From: Acetivibrio clariflavus DSM 19732
GTDB lineage: Bacteria > Bacillota > Clostridia > Acetivibrionales > Acetivibrionaceae
Assembly: GCF_000237085.1 (NCBI RefSeq)
Contig: NC_016627.1
Span: 992,001 to 1,056,000, forward strand
Length of the DNA stretch: 64,000 nt
Reading direction: 5' to 3'
Shown here: positions 45,940 to 55,159 of the stretch, piece by piece
How the letters are laid out: each line of letters begins with the position of its first letter
How positions within the stretch are numbered: the stretch's first letter is position 1
Made by a program: the position numbers and the translations under genes
Notes under the pieces: generated by a model
Told to the model about the DNA's origin: nothing
The model's database searches: none
The model's input: only the letters and a program-made list of their open reading frames with translations

Positions 45940-47712
45940 TTATTCTATTGGGAATTTGCTAATCATACCGAGAATTCTTTGCTTCATATAGGCATAATCG
46001 ATAGAGTTTATATCGCCGTCAGCGTTTACATCGGCATAGGTTAAGTCGATATTGAAAGTTTCTATGCCGAGGATATGTGATTTTAAAAGAGCAATATCGA
46101 TAGAATCAAATTTACCGTCGGAATTCAGATCACCCACTATGCGCTTTTGAGGTGTAGGCGTCGGCGTATAGTTTCCGGTATCATAGAGGTCTTTTGGCAG
46201 TTCGTCCAAAGTAATTACGTACTCACTGTTATATATAGTATTTAAAAGAACAGGATCATTACGGTTCATAAGGTACTCGCCATACCATGGGCAGAAATAT
46301 AACCACCATGCACTTTCATTGACTATGTTTTGAATATCGGGAATTACGTCATTTTCAGTCAATGCAACCATCTTTGTGTCATTGGTATAATTTACAAGAG
46401 TAAGGAATAGAGATGATGCAGCACTTGTTCCCCAATTAGTGGGTGAGCCTTCATATTTATCATAGCCAATTATATCTACATATTCATCGCCAGGATACCA
46501 TTCATAGGAATTTGCATAGGTATAAAGATTTACTTCCCATATAAGATTGTGAATGCCATAGTCTTCAGTTAAAGTTTTATACAGAAGCTTCCATAGCTCC
46601 TTGTAAACTTCTGCACCGGCAGAACCCCACCAGAACCATGCGCCTGAACCGTCTATATTATTGTAACCTTCCGCTTCGTGGAAGGGACGGAACAGAACGG
46701 GAACTTTGGCTTCCTGAAGAATGAGAAGCTGTTCTGCAAGGTCTTCGATTGCCATCATAAGGTAAGCATGTTCCTTTGAAGTCTTGTCAAGGCATTTGGC
46801 CGTATTAAAGCTTGCTGTGGGTTTGTATGTACATTTTGTCCAATCCACGAATTCGCCAAGTTTGTAATTTGCAAAATCAACGGGAACATTAATATGCCAG
46901 CAGGCAGTTGCAATACCGCCACGATTTTTTACCCAATCGATTATACGCTCTGTTGTACCGTCTTCCCATCCATACAGAGGATTGTAGTTCATAAAATCGA
47001 AGCCTCTGATAGCAGGGTATTTGCCTGTCTTATCGTAAATGTATTCAAATTCAAGTTCCATATTACCGTTGTTTCCGTTGCCGTAAATTTCCTGCTGACC
47101 GGAAATAACGTATTTACCGTATACGCTGGTAAGGTATTCAAAAAGTTTTTTAGTTTCAGGTGTTGCATTTTTATCCGACAAAATGGGGTCAATTTTAAGT
47201 TCAGGCATATCGGCGTAGTCAAAAGTTATTGTATCATAAAGTATAAAACCCCAGCTTCCGGATGTTCCGATTTCAATGGTTGTTGTACCGGCTTCAAGGT
47301 AAAAGAATCCAAAACTGTAGTCAATCCATTTGCCTTTGTTCGGAATAAAGAAATTACCAAGGGGTTTGCCGTTAATACTGACGGCCTGAAGTCTGGTTTC
47401 ATTCTCTTTTCCGAGATACATCCAGCATCTTGTAGAAAGCTCATACATAGCATTTTCGGGAACTGTGACCTTTAAAGTTATTGTTCCCGAGTTGGCTACC
47501 CATACAAAACCTTCACCTGAATAGCCGGGATACTCGGTGCCGTAAACGTTGGTAGTAATAGTAGCACCGTTGCTGAGAATGCAATCTTCGGCTTCCACTT
47601 TTACAGGCAGGGAATTTGAAGCATTAACCGAAGCTGGCACTGATAAAAGAATTGAAAAAACTATTGCGATTGTTGCCAACAGAGATAGTCCTCTGCTGAA
47701 AAATATCTTCAT
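45940..47712 (-). CDS. Cellulosomal beta-mannanase, CBM35-GH26-dockerin
   Basis: ATG 47712 (behind AAAGGAGTGCATTTT) opens a signal peptide (GLSLLATIAIVFSILLSVPASVNA); the earlier ATG 47793 is unlikely. Residues ~35-165 form a family 35 carbohydrate-binding module (VKVEAEDCILSNGA...FDYA). Residues ~180-500 are GH26: GQQEIYG, the acid/base Glu in VLFRPFHEAEG and the likely nucleophile Glu in MVALTENDVIPD. After a TPTPTP linker, residues ~525-590 are a type I dockerin with two Ca-binding repeats (DLNSDGKFDSIDIALLK and DVNADGDINSIDYAYMK). It is exported and binds scaffoldin cohesins, cutting beta-1,4-mannan. 590 residues, complete. Confidence 0.93.
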   Translation of the reverse strand: MKIFFSRGLSLLATIAIVFSILLSVPASVNASNSLPVKVEAEDCILSNGATITTNVYGTEYPGYSGEGFVWVANSGTITLKVTVPENAMYELSTRCWMYLGKENETRLQAVSINGKPLGNFFIPNKGKWIDYSFGFFYLEAGTTTIEIGTSGSWGFILYDTITFDYADMPELKIDPILSDKNATPETKKLFEYLTSVYGKYVISGQQEIYGNGNNGNMELEFEYIYDKTGKYPAIRGFDFMNYNPLYGWEDGTTERIIDWVKNRGGIATACWHINVPVDFANYKLGEFVDWTKCTYKPTASFNTAKCLDKTSKEHAYLMMAIEDLAEQLLILQEAKVPVLFRPFHEAEGYNNIDGSGAWFWWGSAGAEVYKELWKLLYKTLTEDYGIHNLIWEVNLYTYANSYEWYPGDEYVDIIGYDKYEGSPTNWGTSAASSLFLTLVNYTNDTKMVALTENDVIPDIQNIVNESAWWLYFCPWYGEYLMNRNDPVLLNTIYNSEYVITLDELPKDLYDTGNYTPTPTPQKRIVGDLNSDGKFDSIDIALLKSHILGIETFNIDLTYADVNADGDINSIDYAYMKQRILGMISKFPIE

Positions 47713-48070
47713 AAAATGCACTCCTTTAATAAATATTTTTTTATTATCATTTAAGTAATTTCTAAATAATTTTATCTGAGATATTGTTTGCAAATAATTG
47801 TCACGGAGAACCGGATTGTATGTTAAGTGTTGTAATTCAGGTTCAATCGCATTTTTGGGATACGTTCGACAAAAATAAGCTATGTTGTTGAGAAAGCGAT
47901 GTGGAATGGAACATTACTATAATGAAAGTAATTTGATGTTATGGGTAAATTGCACAGTTTTATTATAAAATATAATGACCCCCATTGTCAAGACAAATTT
48001 TTAGCTTTTCTAAGTTAGATTCTCCTTTCTATGTTTTTGTATAATATCTACCTTAAGGTACTCTGTCGGA

Positions 48071-48205
48071 TGGATGTCAAGGGCGAGCATATGCGAGTTC
48101 ATCTTGCCCCTTGACATCCAATGGTTATATATCCTTTTGATTCCCGGTCTGTTATGACAGACCGGCTGCCTTCCGGCGAGGACGGGGTTTGGGGCAGAGC
48201 CCCAA
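48071..48205. repeat. Three successive hairpins inside IS3-family element
   Basis: TGGATGTCAAGGGC / GCCCCTTGACATCCA (48071-48120), CCGGTCTGT / ACAGACCGG (48144-48165) and TTGGGG / CCCCAA (48189-48205). They lie behind the transposase stop and probably end its transcript or block read-through. Confidence 0.6.
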
Positions 48206-48209
48206 GGTT

Positions 48210-49157
48210 TTATACTACTGCCTTAATCTCTTTGTTAATCCCAAAATAATATTCTGACGGCGTTTTATAGCCTAGTGACTGATGTGGTCTCTTGTTGTTA
48301 TAATATTCAATATATTCCCTCGTTTTTTGCCGAAGTTGCTGACCCGTTTCACAATCTTCATGATAAAGCATCTCCCACTTGTAAGTTCGAAAAAAACGCT
48401 CTATCCTTTGATTATCCAAGGCTCGTCCTTTCCCATCCATTGAAATTTTTATATTATTACTCTTTAGTAATTTTATGTAATCCTCACTGGCAAACTGTTT
48501 ACCTTGATCGCTGTTCATAATTTCAGGTTTACCATATCGTTTGATTGCCTTTTTTATCGCTTCTAATACAAATGTCCTATCTAAAGTATTTGATAACTCA
48601 AATCCAACAATATACCGGGAATACCAGTCTATTATAGCTACCATATACATAAATCCACGTTTAAGACGGCAATATGTTATGTCTATAGACCATACCTGGT
48701 TGGGATGATCTATATTTAAGTCTCTTAGCAAATACGGGTACAAATATTTGTTATGCAGACGTCTGCTAAGATTAGGCCCGGGACAGAAACCGTGAATCCC
48801 CATTTCCCTCATATATCGCCGTGTACGCTTCCTATTGATTTGTATGTGGTAATCCCGGTGTAGGATATTTGTCATCCTGCGATAGCCATATTCCGGATGA
48901 ACCGTGTATACCTCATCAATAATACGTTTTATTAGATATTCCTCATCTGTTACCGGTACTGGCTTGTAGTAAAGGCTTGTACGATTAATACCTAACAGTT
49001 CAGCTTGCCTTTTTATGCTTAATTTCTTTTCTTCTCTCTCAATCATCTTCATGCGGTCTTCCCGGGACTTAGAGTCGGCCAGATTTTTTTTTAAGCCAGG
49101 CAACTTCATATGAAAGTTGGCCAATTTGCTTAAGCAGTTCGTCCTTCTCCTTCTCAT
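48210..49157 (-). CDS. IS3-family transposase OrfB (rve integrase)
   Basis: The 315-aa frame is normally made as an OrfA-OrfB fusion. It contains an HTH_21 segment (SIKRQAELLGINRTSLYYKP), HPEYGYRRMTNIL, and the integrase core: WSIDITYCRLKRGFMYMVAIID (Asp 1), IMNSDQGKQFAS (Asp 2) and NQRIERFFRTYKWE (Glu), followed by YNNKRPHQSLGYKTP. The frame overlaps orfA; useful OrfB sequence begins near the A8 run at 49084-49091. Intact. Confidence 0.9.
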   Translation of the reverse strand: MRRRRTNCLSKLANFHMKLPGLKKNLADSKSREDRMKMIEREEKKLSIKRQAELLGINRTSLYYKPVPVTDEEYLIKRIIDEVYTVHPEYGYRRMTNILHRDYHIQINRKRTRRYMREMGIHGFCPGPNLSRRLHNKYLYPYLLRDLNIDHPNQVWSIDITYCRLKRGFMYMVAIIDWYSRYIVGFELSNTLDRTFVLEAIKKAIKRYGKPEIMNSDQGKQFASEDYIKLLKSNNIKISMDGKGRALDNQRIERFFRTYKWEMLYHEDCETGQQLRQKTREYIEYYNNKRPHQSLGYKTPSEYYFGINKEIKAVV

Positions 49158-49362
49158 ACGACTGTTTGACCTTCTCTACTTCATCAGTTTCCTTACTGAA
49201 AACTCTGCCTGCATTGCTTATAAATTCTGCCTTCCAGCGACTTAGCTGATTAGGATGAATTTCATATTCGGCAGCTATCTCATTCAGCGTCTTTTCTTCC
49301 CTTAAGACCTCAATCACTATTTTTGCTTTTTCTTCTGGTGTAAACTTTCTTCTCGTTTTCAT
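49069..49362 (-). CDS. IS3-family transposase OrfA (HTH)
   Basis: A 97-residue OrfA: RRKFTPEEKAKIVIEVLREEKTLNEIAAEYEIHPNQLSRWK is the HTH_Tnp_1 domain, followed by a leucine-zipper-like coiled coil. It ends just after the A8 run at 49084-49091, where -1 slippage (AAA AAA in phase) would lead to OrfB, the known way such elements make transposase. Confidence 0.9.
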   Translation of the reverse strand: MKTRRKFTPEEKAKIVIEVLREEKTLNEIAAEYEIHPNQLSRWKAEFISNAGRVFSKETDEVEKVKQSYEKEKDELLKQIGQLSYEVAWLKKKSGRL

Positions 49363-49632
49363 ATTTCTATTCTAACTTATTTTGACCGTTTTGTCTGTCT
49401 TAATTTATGGTATCATTATAAAAAATTATATCATATTTGAGACATTTTATCAATTATTTGCTATTCCAGAATGGCTTGAATTTAGGCTGCATTGACAAAT
49501 TTGGTTAGGGAATTTGGAGAATTTATGAAAGTGCTTTAGGTTGATTTATGAACTATTACTAATTGACAATTTGGGGCAGAGGCATTAACCTGAAAATAGT
49601 TTAATTGGTTAGACTTAAGGAGCGAGTTGCTG

Positions 49633-49998
49633 ATGGAAAGAATAAAGATATTCGAATCAGAATACAGATTTATGAATATTATATGGGAACACTCACCAAT
49701 ATCAAGTACAAAGCTTGTCAAGCTTGCCAGTGAACAGCTGGGGTGGAAGAAGTCCACGACATATACCGTTATTCGGAGGCTGTGTGACCGTGGAGCTATA
49801 AAAAATGAAAACGCTATTGTTGAGCCGTTAGTAAACCAGGAACAGGTAATGCGTATGCAAACGGAAGAGCATATAGATAAAGTATATAAGGGATCGCTGA
49901 AACTTTTCTTTACAACTTTTCTTCAAAAGGAAGAACTGAATAAAGATGAAATTGAAGAACTGAAAAAAATAATAGACCGATATGAGAAGCAGGAATAA
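49633..49998 (+). CDS. BlaI/MecI/CopY-family repressor
   Basis: A 121-residue regulator from ATG 49633; TTG 49627 is nearer the AAGGAG site and also possible. ESEYRFMNIIWEHSPISSTKLVKLA, then the winged helix GWKKSTTYTVIRRLCDRGAI match the family, with a dimerising C-terminal helix (FLQKEELNKDEIEELKKII). Family members repress beta-lactamase or copper genes and are cleaved through a BlaR1 sensor; no such sensor gene is adjacent. The flavin amine oxidase follows 85 bp downstream and may be its target. Confidence 0.85.
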   Translation: MERIKIFESEYRFMNIIWEHSPISSTKLVKLASEQLGWKKSTTYTVIRRLCDRGAIKNENAIVEPLVNQEQVMRMQTEEHIDKVYKGSLKLFFTTFLQKEELNKDEIEELKKIIDRYEKQE

Positions 49999-50083
49999 AG
50001 TAGATAAATATTTATGCAAAAGAATCTGCAAATAGGCAAAATTGAAAGCAAATTCATATTATTAATTAAGGAGAGTGGATAAT

Positions 50084-51856
50084 ATGAATTTGTATGAAAA
50101 TTTACAGGGTACACCGCAGCAGCCTGATAATCCTACTGATACGCAGAGATATATTCTTGCCAAGTTTGCTCTATATCAGAAGGGCAGACCTGAAGATTTT
50201 GAATATATTAAAAAACTGACTTCACCTCCGGCAGATATTTCAACCATTGTCAGCTATGGAGAACTTCGAGGAGTAAAAATAGGGATAATTGGCGCCGGTT
50301 TGGCAGGGCTTGCTTCAGCATTTGAGCTGAGAAAAACGGGTGCAGACATAACTATTTTTGAAGCGGAGGAGAATCGTATCGGAGGAAGGGTATACACATA
50401 TTATTTTGATAAAAGCAAGCAGTTGTATGGTGAACTCGGAGCGATGAGAATACCTGTCATTCATGAGACCACATGGCATTACATAAATCTGTTTAAAATT
50501 CCCACAAGACCTTTTATACAAAATAATGAGAATGCTTTTATATATCTTAAGGGTATACGGGTGAGAAATGATGCGCAAGGCAGAAATGTAATGAAATACA
50601 TATATCCAAAGTATTCTCTTTCGGAATGGGAAAGAAGGACTCCCTGGCAGCAATTGGTTTATTATGGCCTGGAAAGTCCGCTTCTTCCGGCAACGCCTGA
50701 GGAAAGAAGCGAGCTGCTTCAGGTAAAGCCGTATTATAATAACTTCAATACTTACTGGGATTTTCAAAGCAATAGAAAGATAATGGAGTCCCTGGGTTTA
50801 AGCGAAGGTGCTATTAATTTAATTTCAAACCTGTCTCCGTTGGCCGGTCAGAATCTTTACAACAGTTACATAGACATAGCTCAGGCAAATTACCCTGCCA
50901 ATCTGTCATTCCTTTATGAGATTTCCGGTGGAACTTCAGTACTTCCCTATACGATATATAATTCGTTGCTCAATCCCAATCCAAAAGAAGATTACCCGGG
51001 TATACCTCTACACAAGCTTGGTAAAGTAATTGTTAAAAATGGAAACTGGGTTTCGGGAATATATAGGGATAAAGAGAATGGAAGGGTAGTACTGGCCTAC
51101 AGGAATAAAAAGACAAGCAAGCTGATTTTTGAAGTCTTTGATTTTGTTGTTTGTGCCATACCTTTTTCCACACTTCGTACAATTGACATAAATCCTCTTT
51201 TCAGTGGACCGAAAATGCAGGCTATAAAAGAAGTTAATTATATACCTTCGCAGAAAACTCTTATGTTATGTACCTGGCGTTTTTGGGAGGCTGGTGGTCC
51301 GGAAGAACAAATAATCGGAGGAGGATCATATACTGACCTTCCAATTACTACATTGTGGTATCCATCGGATCATTATAGAAGCTGTGTTGAACAAACTAAG
51401 TGTGAACAGAGAAGTTTTCCTTACAGCAAACTTAATTTATTGCCGAAAGATCAAAAGTTTTTGGCTGGAAAGCCTGGAGTTATGATAGCTTCATACAACT
51501 ATGGCCTGGATACCATAAGACTTGCCAATCTCAGTCCTGAATTGCGCAATGAAGAGATTAAAAGAGAAGTGGAAGAAGTTCACGGACTTCCAAGAGGTTA
51601 TCTGGACAGAATAGCAATTGACTTTAAAACTATGAATTGGAATGAGAATTTATGGACCAGGGGAGCACTGCCCTTTTATACTCCCGAGCAAAAAAGGTTA
51701 TTCTCCTTTGTCATGACTTTGCCCGAGTATGACAATAGGGTATTCATGGCGGGGGATCAAATTTCGCCGGTTCATCGCTGGATGCAGGGTGCTCTTCAAA
51801 GCGGTATGATTGCTGCAAATCAATTGGCTATGGCAGCAAAAAGTTACAGACAGTAA
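50084..51856 (+). CDS. Flavin monoamine oxidase / L-amino acid oxidase-like protein
   Basis: A 590-residue FAD-dependent amine oxidase from ATG 50084 behind AAGGAGAGTGGATA. GIIGAGLAGLASAFELRKTG (~residue 70) is the FAD Rossmann motif, followed by IFEAEENRIGGRVYTYYF and GELGAMRIP, where the flavin and substrate sit. The C-terminal FMAGDQISPVHRWMQGALQSG closes the FAD site. The first ~65 residues are helical, as in bacterial L-amino acid oxidases and tryptophan 2-monooxygenases. There is no signal peptide, so it would be cytosolic. Substrate unknown. An oxygen-using enzyme is odd in a strict anaerobe; it may work with another acceptor or serve defence. Likely controlled by the BlaI-like protein. 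Confidence 0.83.
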   Translation: MNLYENLQGTPQQPDNPTDTQRYILAKFALYQKGRPEDFEYIKKLTSPPADISTIVSYGELRGVKIGIIGAGLAGLASAFELRKTGADITIFEAEENRIGGRVYTYYFDKSKQLYGELGAMRIPVIHETTWHYINLFKIPTRPFIQNNENAFIYLKGIRVRNDAQGRNVMKYIYPKYSLSEWERRTPWQQLVYYGLESPLLPATPEERSELLQVKPYYNNFNTYWDFQSNRKIMESLGLSEGAINLISNLSPLAGQNLYNSYIDIAQANYPANLSFLYEISGGTSVLPYTIYNSLLNPNPKEDYPGIPLHKLGKVIVKNGNWVSGIYRDKENGRVVLAYRNKKTSKLIFEVFDFVVCAIPFSTLRTIDINPLFSGPKMQAIKEVNYIPSQKTLMLCTWRFWEAGGPEEQIIGGGSYTDLPITTLWYPSDHYRSCVEQTKCEQRSFPYSKLNLLPKDQKFLAGKPGVMIASYNYGLDTIRLANLSPELRNEEIKREVEEVHGLPRGYLDRIAIDFKTMNWNENLWTRGALPFYTPEQKRLFSFVMTLPEYDNRVFMAGDQISPVHRWMQGALQSGMIAANQLAMAAKSYRQ

Positions 51857-51884
51857 AAGCCAGCACTTAAAAGTGCTGGCTTTT
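51855..51884. terminator. Bidirectional terminator between amine oxidase and GH74 genes
   Basis: AAAAGCCAGCACTT (51855-51868) and AAGTGCTGGCTTTT (51871-51884) form a perfect 14-bp stem serving both convergent genes. Confidence 0.9.
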
Positions 51885-51911
51885 GCCATTTAAAGTTTAA
51901 CAATATTTTAT

Positions 51912-54593
51912 CTAAAACTCTTTTATAATTCCTAAAAGATAACTTTTCAGCAATGCATAGTCAATGGAATTTACATCGTTATCATCGTTGATATCAGCGT
52001 TTGCTAACTGTTCCGGAGTAAGCGTTGTAATACCTAAAAGATGCATTTTTAATGTTGCATAATCAATAGAGTTGATTTCTCCGTCAAGTGTTATGTCTCC
52101 CTTCATGGATGGCTTAGGCGTAGGTGTAGGTGTGGGTGCAGGTGTTTTAGTTGGGGTAGAAGGAGTTGGTGTAGTTACAGTACCGGATGTAGGTTCACCA
52201 TATACGATACCTCTTCCGTTAGTTGCTACAAAAACACGCCCATAAACTCTTAAATCACCTGTAATTGAATAGTTTATTGAACCATATTGATGTTGATCAT
52301 CATTAATTCTAACCCAGCTCTTAGCCATATCATCGGAACGGTACACTGCATATAAACCGTCAGTTTCACCGCAGATATAAATGGCAAGATAATCTTCTCC
52401 ATCTTTAGCTTTACCGAAGCCAATTACATCACAGCGAGTAATACCTTTAACTTTATTTATTGTTTTACCCCCGTCAGTTGTGTATGAAAGGCCTGTTGAA
52501 GGACCGGGAATCCATACATGACCTTCTTTTCCGGGTACTGCTTTGATTTTGGAAGTAGGAGATTCAAGACCCTTCTGTACAGGTTTGAATGTTAAACCGC
52601 CATCTTCACTTACATAGAAAGTGTTCTTTGCATAAGCGTAGAATACTTTAGGATTCACTCTGTCGGAGCAAACGTCTGCACCGGCAGGAAGGGTATCTAC
52701 AGCTTTCCATCCTCCGTTTACGTAACATAAAACTCCCTGGCTGGTACTTGTTGACCATACAAAAGTTGAACCGTCAGCGGCCACTGCTACTGTTCCGCCT
52801 TGGGCAATATCATCTTCCGAGGCTGCGGGGAAGGTGTAACTAACGTTTGGCTGAACTTCAGACCACGTTTTACCGCCGTCTTTTGACATTGCTACAGTCT
52901 TCTTTATCATTTCATATCGCTCTTTATCCCTGGTACCCACTCTTACAATGATATTTGGATTCAGCTCTGCATAGTCCAGACCTGTAGTATTGGTAAACAC
53001 AGGGTTATTCATCATTAGTTCGGGTCCCTTTTTCAAATCTTTGTGTACAAAGCCGCATATATCGCCAACACCGCTTATAAGCTCTACTCCGTCAACGGGT
53101 GGGCAGATTAAACTTAAAACTGCAGTTTGCTCAATTCCGGTTGCCATAACTTCAATGTTTACGTACTTACCTTTATCCCAATCGGTTAAATTCTTTGTTC
53201 CATAGATAGTTGCACCGGTAACATACATCATTTCATCGGAATTAAACGGATTGATCTCTATATCGCCAATCATCCAGCCGAGTTTTGGTGAAGGTGAGTC
53301 CATTATTTCCATTCCGGTTATTAAACCGCCGCTTGCAGCGTTTATTGGCTTATCCCATGAAAGCCATGGCGCTTTTGATATATCCATTGTATATTTTAAA
53401 TTTCTTGATGGCCAACTGCCATGTTCCCATATAGCATCCCAGGTTTTACCGCCGTCGGTTGAACGGAAAATATTATCATCCGGCCACCAGGATTCAAGGG
53501 TTGAAACTACAATTGTATCCGGATTTTGTGCATCTACACTTAAACCGCCAAATCCATAATAGTTTTCATACTTGGGTGAACCGTCCCAGTCATATCCGCT
53601 AGGAGGAGTAATATCTGTCCATTCTCCTGTGTTTGTGTCATATTTGTAAACGGCACCATCCTGGCATTGATAAGGACCGCCGCGGTCACCGTAAGTAATA
53701 TATAAAATACCTTTTTTGCTTATAACTGCATGATGAGGAATTCCGATAGTCAAAGCATCGGCATTGTGTCTTTTGAAAGTGCTCTCGGTAGGTTGTCCTT
53801 CAACGGGTTTCCATGTTTTACCTGCATCATGGCTGACATATAAAGGATTCTTTTTGTCGGCTACACCAACATAAATATCCTTTGTGGGTGTTCCTTTAGT
53901 ACCCTTGTCCGAATCGAACACAACAAAACATAATCCCAAGTTATCGGCAGTATATTCAAAATTTGGGTCTTCCACATAGTTTCCTACGTTGGGAAAGCTT
54001 TCGACTTTTTCCCATGTTTTGCCGTAATCGGTGCTTCTCCACAAACCATTGCCGCTTCTTGCAGCGAAATATAATATGTTGTTACTGTTGGGGTCGATTG
54101 CTAAACGTTCTCCTATGGAACGTCCCGGCATATTTCCGCCGAATTTGAATGGAAGTTCTGTCCTTTCCCAGGTCTTGCCGTAGTCTTCGGAACGCAGGAT
54201 GTATCCATTCATTGAAGTCCAGCTGTTTGTATATGTACCGGCTGCAATATAGACTCTATTTGGTTCCACCGGGTCGGTAGCCAAACTTTCGCAACCGAGC
54301 AGATTCCATTCATCAGGTGCTACCCAGTCGGTAAGCGGTTCCCATTCCAGGGTTTTTTTGTTTCTTATATAAGCACCGCCCATATCGGTACGGGCATAGA
54401 CAAGGCCTTCTTCGGTTGGATTGTAAATGATGCCGGTAACAAATCCACCGCCACCGCCAATTTTAACATTATCCCATTTATAAGGAACACTTGCAGCGCT
54501 ATTTACAGATTGGCTCGGTGTGAGCAAAGAAGCACATGCAAAAGCTGCAATCAGAAAAAGTATTTTTATATTTTTTATTTTTTTAATATTCAT
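51912..54593 (-). CDS. Cellulosomal xyloglucanase, GH74-dockerin
   Basis: An 893-residue secreted enzyme similar to Xgh74A of C. thermocellum. Signal peptide ILFLIAAFACASLLTPSQSVNSAA. The two seven-bladed propellers start with KWDNVKIGGGGFVTGI; YARTDMGGAY holds one catalytic Asp and MIGDIEINPFNSDEMMYVTG the other, the family pair. Sialidase-like Asp-box repeats (S-D-G-G-K-T-W) recur. A TPTPTPTPK linker leads to a type I dockerin (DITLDGEINSIDYATLK and DINDDNDVNSIDYALLK). It cuts the beta-glucan backbone of xyloglucan as part of the cellulosome. ATG 54593 follows AGGGAGGATAGCTGGA. Monocistronic. Confidence 0.94.
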   Translation of the reverse strand: MNIKKIKNIKILFLIAAFACASLLTPSQSVNSAASVPYKWDNVKIGGGGGFVTGIIYNPTEEGLVYARTDMGGAYIRNKKTLEWEPLTDWVAPDEWNLLGCESLATDPVEPNRVYIAAGTYTNSWTSMNGYILRSEDYGKTWERTELPFKFGGNMPGRSIGERLAIDPNSNNILYFAARSGNGLWRSTDYGKTWEKVESFPNVGNYVEDPNFEYTADNLGLCFVVFDSDKGTKGTPTKDIYVGVADKKNPLYVSHDAGKTWKPVEGQPTESTFKRHNADALTIGIPHHAVISKKGILYITYGDRGGPYQCQDGAVYKYDTNTGEWTDITPPSGYDWDGSPKYENYYGFGGLSVDAQNPDTIVVSTLESWWPDDNIFRSTDGGKTWDAIWEHGSWPSRNLKYTMDISKAPWLSWDKPINAASGGLITGMEIMDSPSPKLGWMIGDIEINPFNSDEMMYVTGATIYGTKNLTDWDKGKYVNIEVMATGIEQTAVLSLICPPVDGVELISGVGDICGFVHKDLKKGPELMMNNPVFTNTTGLDYAELNPNIIVRVGTRDKERYEMIKKTVAMSKDGGKTWSEVQPNVSYTFPAASEDDIAQGGTVAVAADGSTFVWSTSTSQGVLCYVNGGWKAVDTLPAGADVCSDRVNPKVFYAYAKNTFYVSEDGGLTFKPVQKGLESPTSKIKAVPGKEGHVWIPGPSTGLSYTTDGGKTINKVKGITRCDVIGFGKAKDGEDYLAIYICGETDGLYAVYRSDDMAKSWVRINDDQHQYGSINYSITGDLRVYGRVFVATNGRGIVYGEPTSGTVTTPTPSTPTKTPAPTPTPTPKPSMKGDITLDGEINSIDYATLKMHLLGITTLTPEQLANADINDDNDVNSIDYALLKSYLLGIIKEF

Positions 54594-55159
54594 TCCAGCT
54601 ATCCTCCCTATTTTTATTTATTAACGTTATAAATTCTTTGAAAAAATTAATTTAATAAATTCATAATTCCTCCCTTCAAATAATTCATAATAAAATTTAT
54701 GTATTTTCCTTTATATTCCTCCTTTATGCAAGAATATATATAAAATAGATAAAATCTTATAAAGTTCTTAGAGTAATCAAACGGGGCAGAAAAGCAGCAA
54801 ATTATAAGCAAATAACCTTTAATATCTGCTTAGAATAGATATTCGGAAAGGGATTTTGATTTTGTGTTCATTTATTCATATTTTTTGTTCTATTTTTTAT
54901 GTTTTTGAAGCTATTACAGCAGTAAATATAATTTGTGTAAAAATAGCAAAAAAGAATATGTTAAAACCGATTTTTTTGTGGTATAATGTATAGTGTATAC
55001 AATATAATGTGTATAAAATATACAATCTTGGATTTGCTGGATTTTACGAAGAGCTAAATTAATGCGGTTTTATAAGCTGATTAAAATTTAAGAGCTAATC
55101 GCATATTGAAATGTATAGCTATTTTATGGAATGCAACTGGGTGAAAAGGAGGCAAGTAA
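54594..55159. promoter_or_regulatory. Divergent regulatory gap between GH74 and pflB
   Basis: No gene in 566 bp of very AT-rich DNA. TATAAT (54982-54987) with a weak TGTTAA 17 bp upstream may be the pflB -10. Just behind lie AGTGTATACAATATAATGTG and GTATAAAATATACAAT, with GTATAC a perfect palindrome and three GTGTATA/GTATAC-type half sites. These could bind a regulator of fermentation genes. No good match to the Rex consensus was seen. Confidence 0.4.

Larger units (their letters stand above)
47976..49415. mobile_element. IS3-family (IS150-like) insertion sequence
   Basis: The ends share TGA..CC.A...AAGACA.A and, further in, AAGTTAGA, reading inward from 47976 on the plus and 49415 on the minus strand. 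They bracket overlapping orfA and orfB. About 230 bp between the left end and orfB hold three hairpins (48071-48120, 48144-48165, 48189-48205). Ends are by eye and may be a few bases off. The IS lies in the region upstream of the mannanase gene, with its tail toward it. Confidence 0.65.

Noticed and set aside
46894-47475. 193-codon plus-strand frame opposite the mannanase
   Set aside because: Shadow of the GH26 coding sequence with no start signal and unnatural composition.
54880-55000. Rex operator before pflB
   Set aside because: TTGTGTAAAAATAGCAAAA only loosely resembles TTGTTAANNNNTTAACAA and lacks its symmetry.
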